Part shown: positions 1 to 8,724 of the stretch, in pieces
Layout: every line of letters starts with the position of its first letter
Position numbering within the stretch: position 1 is the first letter of the stretch
Source of the DNA: Candidatus Avelusimicrobium caledoniensis
GTDB taxonomy: Bacteria; Elusimicrobiota; Elusimicrobia; Elusimicrobiales; Elusimicrobiaceae
Length of the DNA stretch: 62,052 nt
NCBI GenBank assembly: GCA_900315795.1
Contig: ONAM01000007.1
Location: 1 to 62,052 of the forward strand
Direction: 5' to 3'
Translations under genes and position numbers: made by a program
Notes under the pieces: model-generated
Told to the model about the DNA's origin: nothing
The model's input: only the letters and a program-made list of their open reading frames with translations
Databases searched by the model: none

Positions 1-144
1 TTTATAAGAGTTAGGGCGTAATTCTACCGGTTTGATACGAACAATGCGGGTTACGCCTCTTACCGGGATCCCTCCCGCTAACGAAGGCGTAACACTGCTG
101 AACAATAAAGAAAAACTGAGTAACAAAGCTAATAGTTTTTTCAT
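1..144 (-). CDS. Secreted protein, N-terminal fragment (runs off the window)
   Basis: This is the first 48 codons of a gene that continues beyond the left edge. It starts MKKLLALLLSFSLLFSS and runs into an Ala-Gly junction, a typical Sec signal peptide (Lys-Lys, hydrophobic core, short polar end). The ATG at 142-144 is preceded by a GAGGA ribosome binding site. About 40 nt upstream lies a promoter (190-218) with the conserved motif shared by seven other secreted-protein promoters in the window. The mature part visible is too short to assign a family; export to periplasm, envelope or outside is inferred from the signal peptide only. Confidence 0.75.
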   Translation of the reverse strand, partial: MKKLLALLLSFSLLFSSVTPSLAGGIPVRGVTRIVRIKPVELRPNSYK

Positions 145-189
145 AAATATCCTCGTAAAAATATTATTTTTTACAATCCTGATACTGTT

Positions 190-250
190 ATTCTAAATCA
201 AAACAAGAACAAAAACAAGAGACAAAAGACCTATTTTTCTTCTAGGACCT
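190..250 (-). promoter_or_regulatory. Promoter with secretome motif, site 1
   Basis: On the minus strand the 15-mer TAGGTCTTTTGTCTC (219-233) abuts a -35 box TTGTTT (213-218), then a 17-nt spacer and a -10 box TAGAAT (190-195). A second GGTCC half-site lies at the distal end (to 250). The arrangement is the same as at the other secretome promoters. Binding by a regulator is inferred. Confidence 0.6.
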
Positions 251-320
251 TTTGACCCTTATTTCTGTCAAAGGTACAACTTAAGTATAGTGGAAAAAAA
301 AGATTTTTCAAGGTAAAAAT

Positions 321-1454
321 TTACCAATCGGCATCTTTCCCTAACACGGAAGTAGGCAACATTTCGCCGAAGGTCAGCGTGCGGGGAACTTCATGCACCG
401 TTAAACGTTGGGAAAGAAAATGACGGATATCTGCCATTTGTTCCGGTCCGTATCCTTCGTTAAGCACGATAAACGCTTTGAGGCGTTCTCCTTCGTCCGG
501 ACGCATGAGCCGCACACGGCATTGTTTCACGGCGGGATGTTGGGACAAGACTGTTTCCACCCGTTTGGGCGAAACATTTTCGCCCGCTACTTGCACACAT
601 TCATCCAACCGGGAAACCGGATATAAAAAACGCTCGTTTTTCATAACCACTTGGTCGGGAAGCGGTTGCCATGCATTGTTGCCGCTACGTTTAACAAGCG
701 GATTTTTTTCTTTACGGGAAATATCCCAAAACGGCAACATTTCAAACGGGGTACCGGCTTGGGTACGAAAAGCAATGGCCCCTGTTTCACTGGAGCCGTA
801 AATTTCCGTAAACCGGGCCGCTCCGGCATCAAATAAACCGGCAATAATTTCATCTTTGCAAAGTGCCGTGGAAGAAAGCACATGCACATCGGCCGGAAAT
901 TTATTTTCACAACGCAGCCAATAATTCCAAAACGACGGAAACCCGACCACCAAATCGCCCGGTTGCAACAGCGTTTGCCACGATTGGGTCGGTATTGCCG
1001 GCAAGATAATAACGGGTACTTGTAACGCATGCGGTAAAATAACGGTAAAGGTAAACCCATATAGATGATTAGACGGCACCAACGAAACAACCCGCGTTAC
1101 TCCGTCAAACAAACGGACCAACCCGTGCGCTTCCTCCCACATCATATTGACGGTATGCACACACTCTTTAGGTTGTCCCATACTGCCGGAAGTTAAAAAG
1201 ACAAGTTGCTGGTTTTTAAGGAACGACGCATACGCATAATCGGTCATGCGCTCTAAGGTGGAAAAGGAACGCAACATGTAGCCAAACATGGTAGCGGCTT
1301 TTTCTTCCGCTATTTTTTTAACAGCCGACGGCAAATTTTCCCAAAGTCCCTCGGTATCGTCATCAAAAACAGCCAACGCGTCGGCCTGATGACTGGCCAA
1401 CTCCGTGCGTAACAAATCGCCGATAATGCGGTAAATATCTTTTCGCTGTAACAT
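321..1454 (-). CDS. AMP-binding acyl/aryl-adenylating enzyme, probable acyl-ACP synthetase
   Basis: This 377-residue member of the ANL (AMP-dependent synthetase) superfamily is shorter than usual acyl-CoA synthetases. The P-loop-like A3 motif TSGSMGQPK is at about residue 88, the ATP-binding segment EIYGSSETG at about 218, and the C-terminal subdomain keeps a lysine in LGKDADW, where the catalytic Lys of the A10 motif belongs. The ATG lies 2 nt after the stop of the acyl carrier protein gene, so the two form one transcript. The likely reaction is ATP-dependent activation of a carboxylic acid and loading onto that ACP. No ketosynthase or peptide synthetase genes are nearby, so the acyl substrate and end product are unknown. 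Confidence 0.75.
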   Translation of the reverse strand: MLQRKDIYRIIGDLLRTELASHQADALAVFDDDTEGLWENLPSAVKKIAEEKAATMFGYMLRSFSTLERMTDYAYASFLKNQQLVFLTSGSMGQPKECVHTVNMMWEEAHGLVRLFDGVTRVVSLVPSNHLYGFTFTVILPHALQVPVIILPAIPTQSWQTLLQPGDLVVGFPSFWNYWLRCENKFPADVHVLSSTALCKDEIIAGLFDAGAARFTEIYGSSETGAIAFRTQAGTPFEMLPFWDISRKEKNPLVKRSGNNAWQPLPDQVVMKNERFLYPVSRLDECVQVAGENVSPKRVETVLSQHPAVKQCRVRLMRPDEGERLKAFIVLNEGYGPEQMADIRHFLSQRLTVHEVPRTLTFGEMLPTSVLGKDADW

Positions 1455-1456
1455 AG

Positions 1457-1717
1457 TTATTTCGTCCGGTGCTCTTTGACGTACTGCGCCAACGCACCTA
1501 ATGTTTGGAACATTTCACGGACCCGGTGCATATTTTCAAATGCAATACCGTAGCGTTTTTGCAACGATATAATCAGTTCCACGGCATCCAAGCTGTCTAA
1601 GCCGAGGCCTTGTTCGGCAAACAAGGGCGTACTCTCACCGCAACGGCTTAAATCTACGCCGCTTAAATCAATGCAGGACGCAATCATTTCTTTCAGTTCG
1701 TCAATCGTTTGTTGCAC
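1457..1717 (-). CDS. Acyl carrier protein
   Basis: This 86-residue ACP has the phosphopantetheine attachment motif LDSLDAVELI, with the modified Ser in DSL. It begins with GTG at 1715-1717, supported by a GGAG eight nt upstream; no ATG fits better. It is the first gene of a two-gene unit with the adenylating enzyme at 321-1454. Its spacing and lack of fatty-acid synthesis neighbours suggest a specialised carrier rather than the housekeeping AcpP. The divergently transcribed MFS exporter at 1838 may or may not be functionally linked. Confidence 0.85.
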   Translation of the reverse strand: MQQTIDELKEMIASCIDLSGVDLSRCGESTPLFAEQGLGLDSLDAVELIISLQKRYGIAFENMHRVREMFQTLGALAQYVKEHRTK

Positions 1718-1837
1718 CTTTATTTCTCCGCAAATCTACCAGAATACATATATTTTATAAAAATGAAGTCCGTTCGTCCACGGCTTATTGGCTATTTGTC
1801 AACCGACTATTAAAAAACATAAAATATAGGTATAGTT

Positions 1838-3220
1838 ATGCACGTCAAAGCACCCCGCATCAGTAAAAAATGGATGATTTTTTCCGTTACCGCCAACGGG
1901 ACTTTTATGTCTACGTTATCGGCGGGCATTGTAAATATCGCACTGCCGACAATGTCCGAGCAGTTTAATGTATCTTTGGCCAGTATCCAATTAGTGGTCA
2001 GCTTATATTTACTCGTGCTAACGTGTTTGCTACCCGTATTTGGTAAACTCAGCGACTTATACAGCCGCAAATGGATGTATTTAGGCGGCTTTATAGTGTT
2101 TGGAGCGGGGGCATTGTTTGCGGCGATTGCCAACTCTTTTCTAACTATATTACTGGCTCGGGCGGTACAAGGTATCGGCTCGTCAGCGATGATGGCCACT
2201 TCCCAAGCGTTAATTGCGCAAGTGTTTCACGGCTCGTCGCGCGGGAAAGCGTTTGGGGCTATTGGCGCGGTGGTCGCGTGCGGTTCGCTGGCCGGGCCCG
2301 GCATCGGCGGAGCACTTATTCAAGCGTGGGGATGGCGGTCTATTTTCTGGCTGACAATTCCCATTTGTATATTAGGTGTGTGGCGGGGCATTTATTTAAT
2401 TCCGCGTTTTAAAGGTAACAAACGCTTGAAAATGGATTACCTCGGCGCATTTTATTACACGCTAACCAGCTTTACCTTTTTATATGCACTAAATACCGCC
2501 GCCGAAAAGGGGTGGGGCAGTCTTTTTATATTGGGCTCGTTTGCAACGTCGTTTATTTTCTTTTTGTTATTTTTCAAGCGGGAACGTACGGCCAAATACC
2601 CGTTTATCGGGCTGTCTATTTTTAATATAAAGGCCATTTCGTACGGGTGTCTGGTCGCGATATTGGGCTACACCGCACTTTTTACAAACTCCGTATTATT
2701 ACCTTTTTATTTAGCCGACATTATGCACTTGGATCCTATCCATATCGGCATGCTGATTTTACCCTTCCCAATTACATTGGCGATTACCTCGGCGGTATCC
2801 GGTGCGTTATGTGCCAAGTGGCCGGCACGCATTATTACAACGGCGGGATTTGTGTTACTACTTATTTCTACGCTGATGTTTGCGTTTATCGGCCAAGCAC
2901 CGAGTTTATCTTATATTGTACTGGCGCAGCTGATCATGGGAGCCGGTAGCGGCACGTTTCAAGTGCCGAACAATAACACAGTCATCAGTGCCGCACCCAA
3001 AGGCAAATTGGGCGTGGTAGCCAGCGTCAATGCGCTTTCACGTAATATCGGCATGATTGGCGGAATCGCGTTGTCCGTAGCGATATGTGTACTGGTGCAA
3101 CATTATTTGCAAGGACACGGCCTAGCGCACAACCCGGCTTTTATCGGCGGATACCAAGCGGCCATGTTCTTTGGGGCCGTGTGTTCGGTGGCGGGGGGAA
3201 TTTTATCGGCCAAAAGGTAA
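1838..3220 (+). CDS. MFS transporter, DHA2 (EmrB/QacA-like) drug exporter family
   Basis: This 460-residue polytopic inner-membrane protein has about 14 predicted hydrophobic segments. Motif A is recognisable as GKLSDLYSRKW near residue 69 and motif C-like glycines follow (CGSLAGPGIGG near 148), the pattern of H+-driven drug antiporters of the DHA2 group. The N-terminus (SANGTFMSTLSAGIVNIALP-like) is the usual first helix. It is divergent from the ACP operon with about 120 nt between them. Substrate is unknown; lipid, drug or product efflux are all possible. Confidence 0.85.
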   Translation: MHVKAPRISKKWMIFSVTANGTFMSTLSAGIVNIALPTMSEQFNVSLASIQLVVSLYLLVLTCLLPVFGKLSDLYSRKWMYLGGFIVFGAGALFAAIANSFLTILLARAVQGIGSSAMMATSQALIAQVFHGSSRGKAFGAIGAVVACGSLAGPGIGGALIQAWGWRSIFWLTIPICILGVWRGIYLIPRFKGNKRLKMDYLGAFYYTLTSFTFLYALNTAAEKGWGSLFILGSFATSFIFFLLFFKRERTAKYPFIGLSIFNIKAISYGCLVAILGYTALFTNSVLLPFYLADIMHLDPIHIGMLILPFPITLAITSAVSGALCAKWPARIITTAGFVLLLISTLMFAFIGQAPSLSYIVLAQLIMGAGSGTFQVPNNNTVISAAPKGKLGVVASVNALSRNIGMIGGIALSVAICVLVQHYLQGHGLAHNPAFIGGYQAAMFFGAVCSVAGGILSAKR

Positions 3221-3221
3221 A

Positions 3222-3288
3222 TGGGTCTTTATTACCCGAACAAATAGGTCCAAATGCCCATTTCTTTTTTTTACATTTGCGCTATAAT
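3222..3288 (+). promoter_or_regulatory. Promoter with secretome motif, site 2
   Basis: The 15-mer TAGGTCCAAATGCCC (3245-3259) ends exactly where the -35 slot begins (3260-3265, non-consensus). The -10 box is a perfect TATAAT at 3283-3288. A second copy, TGGGTCTTTATTACCC, lies distal at 3222-3237. A weak -35 with a strong -10 fits activator dependence. Confidence 0.6.
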
Positions 3289-3323
3289 ATAGGAGTATTT
3301 TAAGTAGCAAAGGAGACCTAACT

Positions 3324-4406
3324 GTGAAAAATACCATGCGTTTATTTTGCCTCAGTATACTACTGAGTATAGCCGCATTAAGTGCGCAGGCGGCCACGTT
3401 TTACCAACAACCCGACGGGGAAATTATTATGAATCTTTCCACCCCGGCCGATGCAACGCGTTTGCTAACATTATTCGGGAATAAAAAGCCCAGCCCGTTG
3501 CCTGGGGAAGAAGGGGGTCAACCGCTTGTTCCGCTTACGTTTTCCGAGCAAGATTTCAATCTCGCCCAAGCCAAACTGATCGCGTATGTGCGCGACGTAA
3601 ACTGGAAAACGGGGTTTAACCTCACGTTACGTGATGCCGGATTTTTCCGCCGGTTGAAAATTATTTTTACCGGTGTCATGGAGTATACGCGGCCTTACCG
3701 CATGAGCGTAAGTGCCGTATACCCGGACTTGGAAAACCAACTGGCAGATATGGAAGATGAACTGATAACCGTTCTGCAAGATTACGCGACGGCCACGACA
3801 TTTGATAGAGCCATTGAACTCTCTTTAATCGGCTTGCGCTACGCCATTTTAACCGATAAACCGTTCCTGCTACTTTTTGTGGACGAGGGCCAATATAACG
3901 AGTTAATCAATTTAGATAAACGGTTACAACCGGATAAAGCATCTGCTATTGAATCTTTGATGAATAATATGTATAAGTTTTTTGCGTATCGTGCCGTATA
4001 TATGGAAAACGGATACGAACAACACGGCTATGACACGAATACCGAGCAACTTATTAAAATTGCCAAAATGGGTGACGGGGACGCTCTGCATACGTGGGAA
4101 AAATTAGCCGAATTTGCCGAAAAAATGTATATCTATGAGGCAAAAGGCGATTTGGACCCGGGCAAAGAACGCGACGTCCACCTCCCGCGGTTGGAATATG
4201 CCATGCGCCGTGTTAAACACGATTTAGATGTGGAAAAGAAAGCGGCCAACATCGCTTACAAAGACCCGGCTTATGAAGAAGTTGTGACGGAAGCTAGGCA
4301 AGAAGGTCCTAAACAACCGACGTTGAAAGAAGAAGCGTTGCAATTACTCCAACGTAGCACGAAAGAACAAATCAAGGAAATGATTCTCAAACATTGTCTT
4401 AACTAG
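3324..4406 (+). CDS. Secreted protein of unknown function
   Basis: This 360-residue protein has a signal peptide ([20 protein letters not shown], cleavage probably after AQA). It starts at GTG 3324 with AAGGAG upstream. I do not recognise a family. The mature part is mostly alpha-helical by composition, with a charged C-terminal third that ends in Glu/Lys/Gln-rich helices. There are no cysteines that would suggest a lipoprotein or disulfide domain. It is followed after 8 nt by rfbA, so the two may be co-transcribed, although the products have no obvious connection. The promoter carries the conserved secretome motif. Confidence 0.75.
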   Translation: MKNTMRLFCLSILLSIAALSAQAATFYQQPDGEIIMNLSTPADATRLLTLFGNKKPSPLPGEEGGQPLVPLTFSEQDFNLAQAKLIAYVRDVNWKTGFNLTLRDAGFFRRLKIIFTGVMEYTRPYRMSVSAVYPDLENQLADMEDELITVLQDYATATTFDRAIELSLIGLRYAILTDKPFLLLFVDEGQYNELINLDKRLQPDKASAIESLMNNMYKFFAYRAVYMENGYEQHGYDTNTEQLIKIAKMGDGDALHTWEKLAEFAEKMYIYEAKGDLDPGKERDVHLPRLEYAMRRVKHDLDVEKKAANIAYKDPAYEEVVTEARQEGPKQPTLKEEALQLLQRSTKEQIKEMILKHCLN

Positions 4407-4414
4407 GAGTATTT

Positions 4415-5284
4415 ATGAAAGGCATTATTTTAGCAGGTGGGGCCGGCACCCGGTTATATCCGGCCTCGTATGCAATTTCTAAAATTTTGTTGCCGGTGTA
4501 CGATAAACCGATGATTTACTATCCGCTGTCGGTGCTCATGCAAGCGGGCATACGCGAGATTTTAATCATCACTAACCCGGAAGACGATGCTAACTTTAAA
4601 AAGTTACTCGGCGACGGCAGTTACTGGGGGTTAAAACTCTCCTACAAAACACAACCCATTAAACGCGGTATTGCCGATGCGTTTTTACTGGGCGAAGAAT
4701 TTATCGGCTCGGATAGTTGCGCGCTAATTTTAGGCGACAACTTATTCTACGGAAACGGCTTTGAGCGGTTGTTAAAAGCGGCGTGTTTGCGCAAAACGGG
4801 AGCCACCGTATTTGCATACGAAGTAGCCGACCCGCAACGCTTTGGCGTAGTGGAATTTGACAAGGACGGACGGGCCGTATCGCTGGAAGAAAAACCAAAC
4901 GAACCCAAAAGTAATTTTGCGGTAACGGGGTTGTATTTTTACGATAATCACGTCGTAGAATATGCCAAAACATTAAAGCCGTCCGCACGCGGCGAGTTGG
5001 AAATTACCGACCTAAATAAACTATACTTGCAAGCCAACAATTTGCATGTTACCACGTTAGAGCGCGGCTTTGCCTGGTTAGACACCGGCACGCACGAGAG
5101 CGTGTTGGAAGCCGCCAACTTCGTGCGCAGTATGCAATTTAACCAAGGCGTAGAAATTGCGTGTTTGGAAGAAATTGCCTTGCAACACGGGTTTATTACA
5201 CCGCAAGAATTAAAAGTGCAACTCATGGAACGGCCCGACAACGTGTATTACAACTTTGTACGGCGGCTTGTCAAAGAGAAATAA
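4415..5284 (+). CDS. rfbA: Glucose-1-phosphate thymidylyltransferase
   Basis: This is RmlA/RfbA, 289 residues, the usual length. It makes dTDP-glucose from glucose-1-phosphate and dTTP, the first step to dTDP-L-rhamnose and other dTDP-sugars. The nucleotide-binding signature GGAGTRLYP is at residue 8, followed by [18 protein letters not shown]. The catalytic/metal region [12 protein letters not shown] is near 105 and the C-terminal [14 protein letters not shown] is intact. Where most RmlA proteins read SKQLLP this one reads SKILLP. It stands alone here, without rfbB, rfbC or rfbD, so the rest of the pathway must be elsewhere. Confidence 0.92.
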   Translation: MKGIILAGGAGTRLYPASYAISKILLPVYDKPMIYYPLSVLMQAGIREILIITNPEDDANFKKLLGDGSYWGLKLSYKTQPIKRGIADAFLLGEEFIGSDSCALILGDNLFYGNGFERLLKAACLRKTGATVFAYEVADPQRFGVVEFDKDGRAVSLEEKPNEPKSNFAVTGLYFYDNHVVEYAKTLKPSARGELEITDLNKLYLQANNLHVTTLERGFAWLDTGTHESVLEAANFVRSMQFNQGVEIACLEEIALQHGFITPQELKVQLMERPDNVYYNFVRRLVKEK

Positions 5285-5294
5285 AAAAACATTT

Positions 5295-5396
5295 GTCATC
5301 CCCGAATGTTTGGCGGCCCGCAGGGTTCGGGGATCTGTTCCTCTTTCTGAAACGGCAATAAGGTTGAGATTCCCGACAACATTCCTCGGGAATGAC
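5295..5396. repeat. Short palindromic repeat, GTCAT...ATGAC type
   Basis: The 102-bp element has inverted ends GTCATCCCCG and CGGGAATGAC and internal hairpins (for example CCCCGAATG with TTCGGGG). It lies between rfbA and pilin A. Four further stretches with the same kind of termini lie in the window, each near a pilin gene. It carries no ORF. Confidence 0.65.
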
Positions 5397-5411
5397 ATCT
5401 TTAATTTTTAA

Positions 5412-5437
5412 AGCCGCCCGTTTGGGCGGCTTTTTTT
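5412..5437 (+). terminator. Intrinsic terminator after rfbA
   Basis: Stem AGCCGCCC, loop GTTT, complementary GGGCGGCT, then seven T. Confidence 0.85.
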
Positions 5438-5453
5438 ATGTTACTTTCAATTT

Positions 5454-5993
5454 CTACGGTAACGAAAAAATATTCACATAGGCCGGTTCATAGACAAGTG
5501 TACCACGCATTATTTTTTGGCAATAATCACCCGTCGTTTTTTCAAACGTAAGCGTCGTATTTGATTTCCACTCCGCGCAATAAAGCATATTTTTTTGCCA
5601 GTGGGGATTATTGCTGGAAAGATTGAAAATAAAACCGGCCCCGGCATAAGATCCTCTCAAACGGGTCGCATAGATTTCATTGGTATCGCTGTTATATAAT
5701 TGTATAGACCAATCTTCGTTAGAGCGGGCATCGGTCGCATAGGATATAATTTTAGTGTTTCCGCTCCACGCTATATCAAGGTCCAACTCATCAAAGGTCC
5801 GGGCATATTCGCCGCTGGCCATATAATACGCTTGCGCGGCTTGGGCTACGGCTTTAACAAGAGTAATTCCCTGCGTGGCTTTGCTTTTTTCTACAACTTT
5901 TTGATATTGCGGCAACGCCACCGCCGCTAAAATACCGATGATTAACACAACAACTAATAATTCAATGAGTGTAAATGCCTGTTTATTTTTCAT
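5454..5993 (-). CDS. Type IV pilin-like protein A
   Basis: This 179-residue prepilin-like protein starts at the ATG at 5993, with AAGGAG upstream. It has the short basic leader MKNKQA, then the class III signal [20 protein letters not shown] with Glu5, then LPQY, the usual start of the pilin helix. A prepilin peptidase should cleave before Phe and the product should be anchored in or extruded from the inner membrane. The C-terminal head contains two cysteines that could form the usual D-loop disulfide. It is most like pilin B (both have a GNTK...RSNE(D/W)WS segment). No assembly ATPase, secretin or peptidase gene is nearby, so it is an orphan pilin. Its promoter is at 6031-6058. Confidence 0.88.
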   Translation of the reverse strand: MKNKQAFTLIELLVVVLIIGILAAVALPQYQKVVEKSKATQGITLVKAVAQAAQAYYMASGEYARTFDELDLDIAWSGNTKIISYATDARSNEDWSIQLYNSDTNEIYATRLRGSYAGAGFIFNLSSNNPHWQKNMLYCAEWKSNTTLTFEKTTGDYCQKIMRGTLVYEPAYVNIFSLP

Positions 5994-6030
5994 ATTCTGC
6001 TCCTTTTTAATAGCTGTTACCAACAAATAA

Positions 6031-6058
6031 AATGTAGCAAAAAAAAAAACGATGTCAA
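6031..6058 (-). promoter_or_regulatory. Pilin A promoter with A11/T11 spacer tract
   Basis: The minus strand reads TTGACA (6053-6058), then a 16-nt spacer containing 11 consecutive T, then TACATT (6031-6036). The same design occurs at all six pilin genes. Confidence 0.7.
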
Positions 6059-6112
6059 GCTTTATTTTTCTTAGGCGAAAAAACAAAAAATACCCTCGTT
6101 ATATTTCGCGCA

Positions 6113-6180
6113 GAAACATGGCGGGATGAGAAACAAGGGGAAACAGCGAAAGGGACGGCCCGCCGCCCCAAAGAATGACA
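6113..6180. repeat. Possible degenerate GTCAT...ATGAC palindromic repeat
   Basis: On the minus strand GTCATTCTTTGGGGCGG begins a GC-rich stretch that ends with CTCATCCCGCCATG. This resembles a decayed member of the GTCAT repeat family. The ends are not fully symmetric, so the call is weak. It lies upstream of pilin A. Confidence 0.35.
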
Positions 6181-6195
6181 TTGTAGAAGATTGCC

Positions 6196-6306
6196 TGATT
6201 TGTCAGATTTGAGATAGATTTGCGCCGCTAGTTGCCCGTATAGGCGTGGTGGTAATCACGTCAAGGGCAAGGCGGCGCAAAGATACTCAAATGTGGCAAA
6301 TTGTTG
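6196..6306. repeat. Long imperfect inverted repeat
   Basis: The arms around 6196-6237 and 6263-6306 are complementary: GATTTGAG...TTTGCGCCGC on the left and GCGGCGCAAAG...CTCAAAT on the right, with TTGCCC/GGGCAA nearer the centre. With the two neighbouring elements it fills the non-coding stretch between pilin A and rubrerythrin. No gene is visible there. Confidence 0.6.
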
Positions 6307-6320
6307 GCCCTAAAGAGCAA

Positions 6321-6351
6321 CGAAACCTAAAACATTTTGTTTTAGGTTTCG
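6321..6351 (-). terminator. Probable terminator of the perR-rubrerythrin unit
   Basis: Stem CGAAACCTAAAAC, loop ATTTT, complementary GTTTTAGGTTTCG, located 36 nt after the rubrerythrin stop. The following T-run is weak. Confidence 0.55.
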
Positions 6352-6386
6352 TGCGCAAAACGCAAGATAACATCCGTCGTTATCTA

Positions 6387-6926
6387 CTAATAATTTTCCG
6401 GGCGGATCATAAAATACGCTTGCGGGTGATTACACACGGGGCATACTTCGGGGGCTTTTTCGCCAATGACTACGTGTCCGCAGTTGGCACACTCCCACAT
6501 CACAATACCGGCTTTTTTAAACACTTCGTTCGTTTCCACATTCTTTAAAAGTTTGCGGTAGCGTTCTTCGTGCATTTTTTCAATTTTGCCTACGGCTTCA
6601 AACATAAAGGCCAATTTGTCAAAACCTTCTTCTTTGGCTTCTTTAGCAAAGGTGGCGTACATATCGGTCCACTCATAATTTTCGCCGTTGGCGGCATCTA
6701 ACAAGTTAACGGTCGTGGTGGGAATATCGTTATCATGCAAGGCCTTGAACCACAATTTAGCGTGTTCTTTTTCGTTGTTGGCGGTTTCTTCAAAAATTTT
6801 TGCAATTTGAACAAACCCTTCTTTTTTCGCCTTAGATGCGTAGTACGTATATTTGTTGCGGGCCTGAGATTCACCGGCAAAAGCGGTCATCAGGTTTTTT
6901 TCGGTTTTAGATCCTTTGAGTTCCAT
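6387..6926 (-). CDS. Rubrerythrin
   Basis: This 179-residue non-haem diiron peroxidase reduces H2O2 in the cytoplasm of anaerobes. The N-terminal ferritin-like four-helix domain has the ligand motif E-x-x-A-R-N-K-Y and E-x-x-H (NEKEHAKLW). The C-terminal rubredoxin domain has CANCG and [11 protein letters not shown], giving the four Fe-binding cysteines. It lies 35 nt downstream of a Fur/PerR regulator on the same strand, an arrangement known for peroxide-responsive perR-rbr operons. Electrons probably come from ferredoxin or rubredoxin; none is adjacent. Confidence 0.95.
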   Translation of the reverse strand: MELKGSKTEKNLMTAFAGESQARNKYTYYASKAKKEGFVQIAKIFEETANNEKEHAKLWFKALHDNDIPTTTVNLLDAANGENYEWTDMYATFAKEAKEEGFDKLAFMFEAVGKIEKMHEERYRKLLKNVETNEVFKKAGIVMWECANCGHVVIGEKAPEVCPVCNHPQAYFMIRPENY

Positions 6927-6961
6927 TTTTCTCTCCTATTTTTTTACAAACATACAGCGCG

Positions 6962-7411
6962 CTATTTGCGACACCGTTTGCAAATTCCTTTGTACTGCAA
7001 ATTGATTTGACGCACGTCCCCGCATAAAAACGCTTCCTTGAGGGGGAGCATCATGTGGTCCAAGTTATAAAAAATATCATACACTTCGCCGCAATGTGAA
7101 CAAATAAAATGCGCGTGCGGGCGCAAGTCTCCGTCAAAACGTTCTTTAGCGGGTGTCCCCACGCGAATCAAAAGTTCCATTTTCTCTAACGAAGAAAGGG
7201 TACGGTATACCGTATCCAACGATACATTGGACAATTTATGGCGCACTTGCTCAAACACATCTTCTGCGCTGGGATGACTGCGCGACGAAGCCACCGTTTT
7301 AAAAATCTCACGGCGTTGGTTTGTGACGCGCAACCCGCGTTTACGGCAATGTTGTTCAAACACCGCCAGGCGCGAGGCGATTTCTTCCGGTGCAAGCGTG
7401 GCAATAGGCAT
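6962..7411 (-). CDS. perR: Fur family regulator, PerR-like
   Basis: This 149-residue Fur superfamily repressor has an N-terminal winged helix with the DNA-recognition segment NVSLDTVYRTLSSLE. A C-terminal dimerisation domain follows with HAH and two zinc CXXC sites (CSHC and CKRC). His in SHPSAED and the FDGD...HAH cluster match PerR-type metal ligands better than Fur. Pairing with rubrerythrin supports peroxide sensing. The ribosome binding site is weak. It shares a 77-nt divergent promoter region with the flavoprotein at 7489. PerR versus Fur is an inference from context and residues. Confidence 0.82.
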   Translation of the reverse strand: MPIATLAPEEIASRLAVFEQHCRKRGLRVTNQRREIFKTVASSRSHPSAEDVFEQVRHKLSNVSLDTVYRTLSSLEKMELLIRVGTPAKERFDGDLRPHAHFICSHCGEVYDIFYNLDHMMLPLKEAFLCGDVRQINLQYKGICKRCRK

Positions 7412-7451
7412 AAGCTTATCCGTAATTTTTCCTAAGTAAGTATATCATATT

Positions 7452-7479
7452 TTGATAACTGTGATTTTTTTGCTATGCT
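7452..7479 (+). promoter_or_regulatory. Promoter of the 7489 flavoprotein gene
   Basis: TTGATA (7452-7457), 16-nt spacer, TATGCT (7474-7479). The predicted transcription start is about 7486, three nt before the ATG, so the mRNA would be nearly leaderless. The AT-rich dyad TATCATATTTTGATA overlaps it and could be a PerR operator; that is speculative. Confidence 0.5.
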
Positions 7480-7488
7480 TTACGTAAG

Positions 7489-8658
7489 ATGAAAAATAAT
7501 GCGTATTACCATACCGCTATTATCGGAGCAGGCGCAAGCGGACTGTTTTGCGCGGGCAGCTTTGATGCTCCCAAAATTGTATTGGAAGCCAATGCAAAAC
7601 CTGCCTTAAAAGTAAGTGTGTCAGGCGGAGGAAAGTGTAATTTTTCCAACCGTTTTATTTCCGCGTCCAATTACACCAGCCAAAACAAACACTTCTGTAA
7701 AAGTGCGTTGGCCGCGTTTAAACCCACCGATTTTACTGCTTTATTAGACGAAGAACATGTCCCGTGGGAAGAACGCGCCAACGGTCAACTTTTTGCAAAA
7801 AACGCCCAAGATATCGTACACTTTTTAGTCAAACGCGCCCAAGCGCACCACAGCGAAATTGCTTTAGGCATACGCGTATTAAGCATAAAAAAAGACACCA
7901 CCGGCTTTGTACTTTTCACCTCAAGCGGGCCGGTACGCGCCCAACATGTGGTATTGGCCAGTGGGGGCGTGTCTTTTCCTGCCTTGGGGGGGAACAGTTT
8001 TTCCGGTAAAATCGCACGTCAATTTGAGCTGAATTTTATAGAGCAACACCCGGTATTGTGCGGGCTTACTTTCCCTAAAAATTTACGCCCGTTATGCACG
8101 CAACTGACCGGAAACAGTTTGCCTGTACGCATACGGCAAGGCAAACATATTTTTGAAGGGCAACTGCTCTTTACGCACGACGGTATCAGCGGCCCCGCCG
8201 TATTGCAACTGTCGCTTTTTTGGCAACCGGACTTGCCCGTAGAGATTGACTTCCTGCCGAATCAAAATGCCGCGGAAATTTTGGTCGCACATAAAAACTC
8301 CACGCATACGCTTTCATCGGTATTTGGCTTGCCGCATAAACTAGCCAAAACCTTATTAGCAAGTTGCGATGGCCCGCTTGCTACCGCCACGCGCGAACAA
8401 CTGCGCACCGCCGTACAAACCCTTCACCATTTTTCGTTTACCGCCACAAGTACCGCCGGATATACCAAAGCCGAAACTACCGCCGGAGGCATAGATACAC
8501 GCGAAATAGATTCCTCCACATTGCAAGTACGCCGCGAACCCGGCTTATTTGTTACCGGAGAAGCGTTAGACGTAACAGGCAACCTAGGCGGTTACAATTT
8601 GCATTGGGCATGGGCCAGTGCTTTTGCGGCCGCCCAAGCGTTGCGTCAACGTTTTTAA
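7489..8658 (+). CDS. NAD(P)/FAD-dependent oxidoreductase, HI0933/BaiN-like family
   Basis: This 389-residue flavoprotein has an N-terminal Rossmann FAD-binding motif (IIGAGASGLFCA, residues about 11-22) and the family signature GGGKCNFSN near residue 47. The second FAD-contact region near the C-terminus contains TAGGI and GEALDVTGNLGGYNL. Members are annotated as aminoacetone oxidase-like or as the BaiN flavoprotein of bile-acid dehydroxylation; the physiological reaction is unproven for most. No ribosome binding site is visible before the ATG and the -10 box is only 9 nt away. It is divergent from perR, so regulation by PerR is conceivable. Confidence 0.85.
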   Translation: MKNNAYYHTAIIGAGASGLFCAGSFDAPKIVLEANAKPALKVSVSGGGKCNFSNRFISASNYTSQNKHFCKSALAAFKPTDFTALLDEEHVPWEERANGQLFAKNAQDIVHFLVKRAQAHHSEIALGIRVLSIKKDTTGFVLFTSSGPVRAQHVVLASGGVSFPALGGNSFSGKIARQFELNFIEQHPVLCGLTFPKNLRPLCTQLTGNSLPVRIRQGKHIFEGQLLFTHDGISGPAVLQLSLFWQPDLPVEIDFLPNQNAAEILVAHKNSTHTLSSVFGLPHKLAKTLLASCDGPLATATREQLRTAVQTLHHFSFTATSTAGYTKAETTAGGIDTREIDSSTLQVRREPGLFVTGEALDVTGNLGGYNLHWAWASAFAAAQALRQRF

Positions 8659-8724
8659 ATAAATTTATCCAACGGTAAACGGATGAATTTTGATATAATT
8701 AAAGTAGATTAACAGGACTAATTT

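Noticed and set aside
4415..5284. A dTDP-rhamnose gene cluster
   Set aside because: Only rfbA is present; rfbB, rfbC and rfbD are not in the window.
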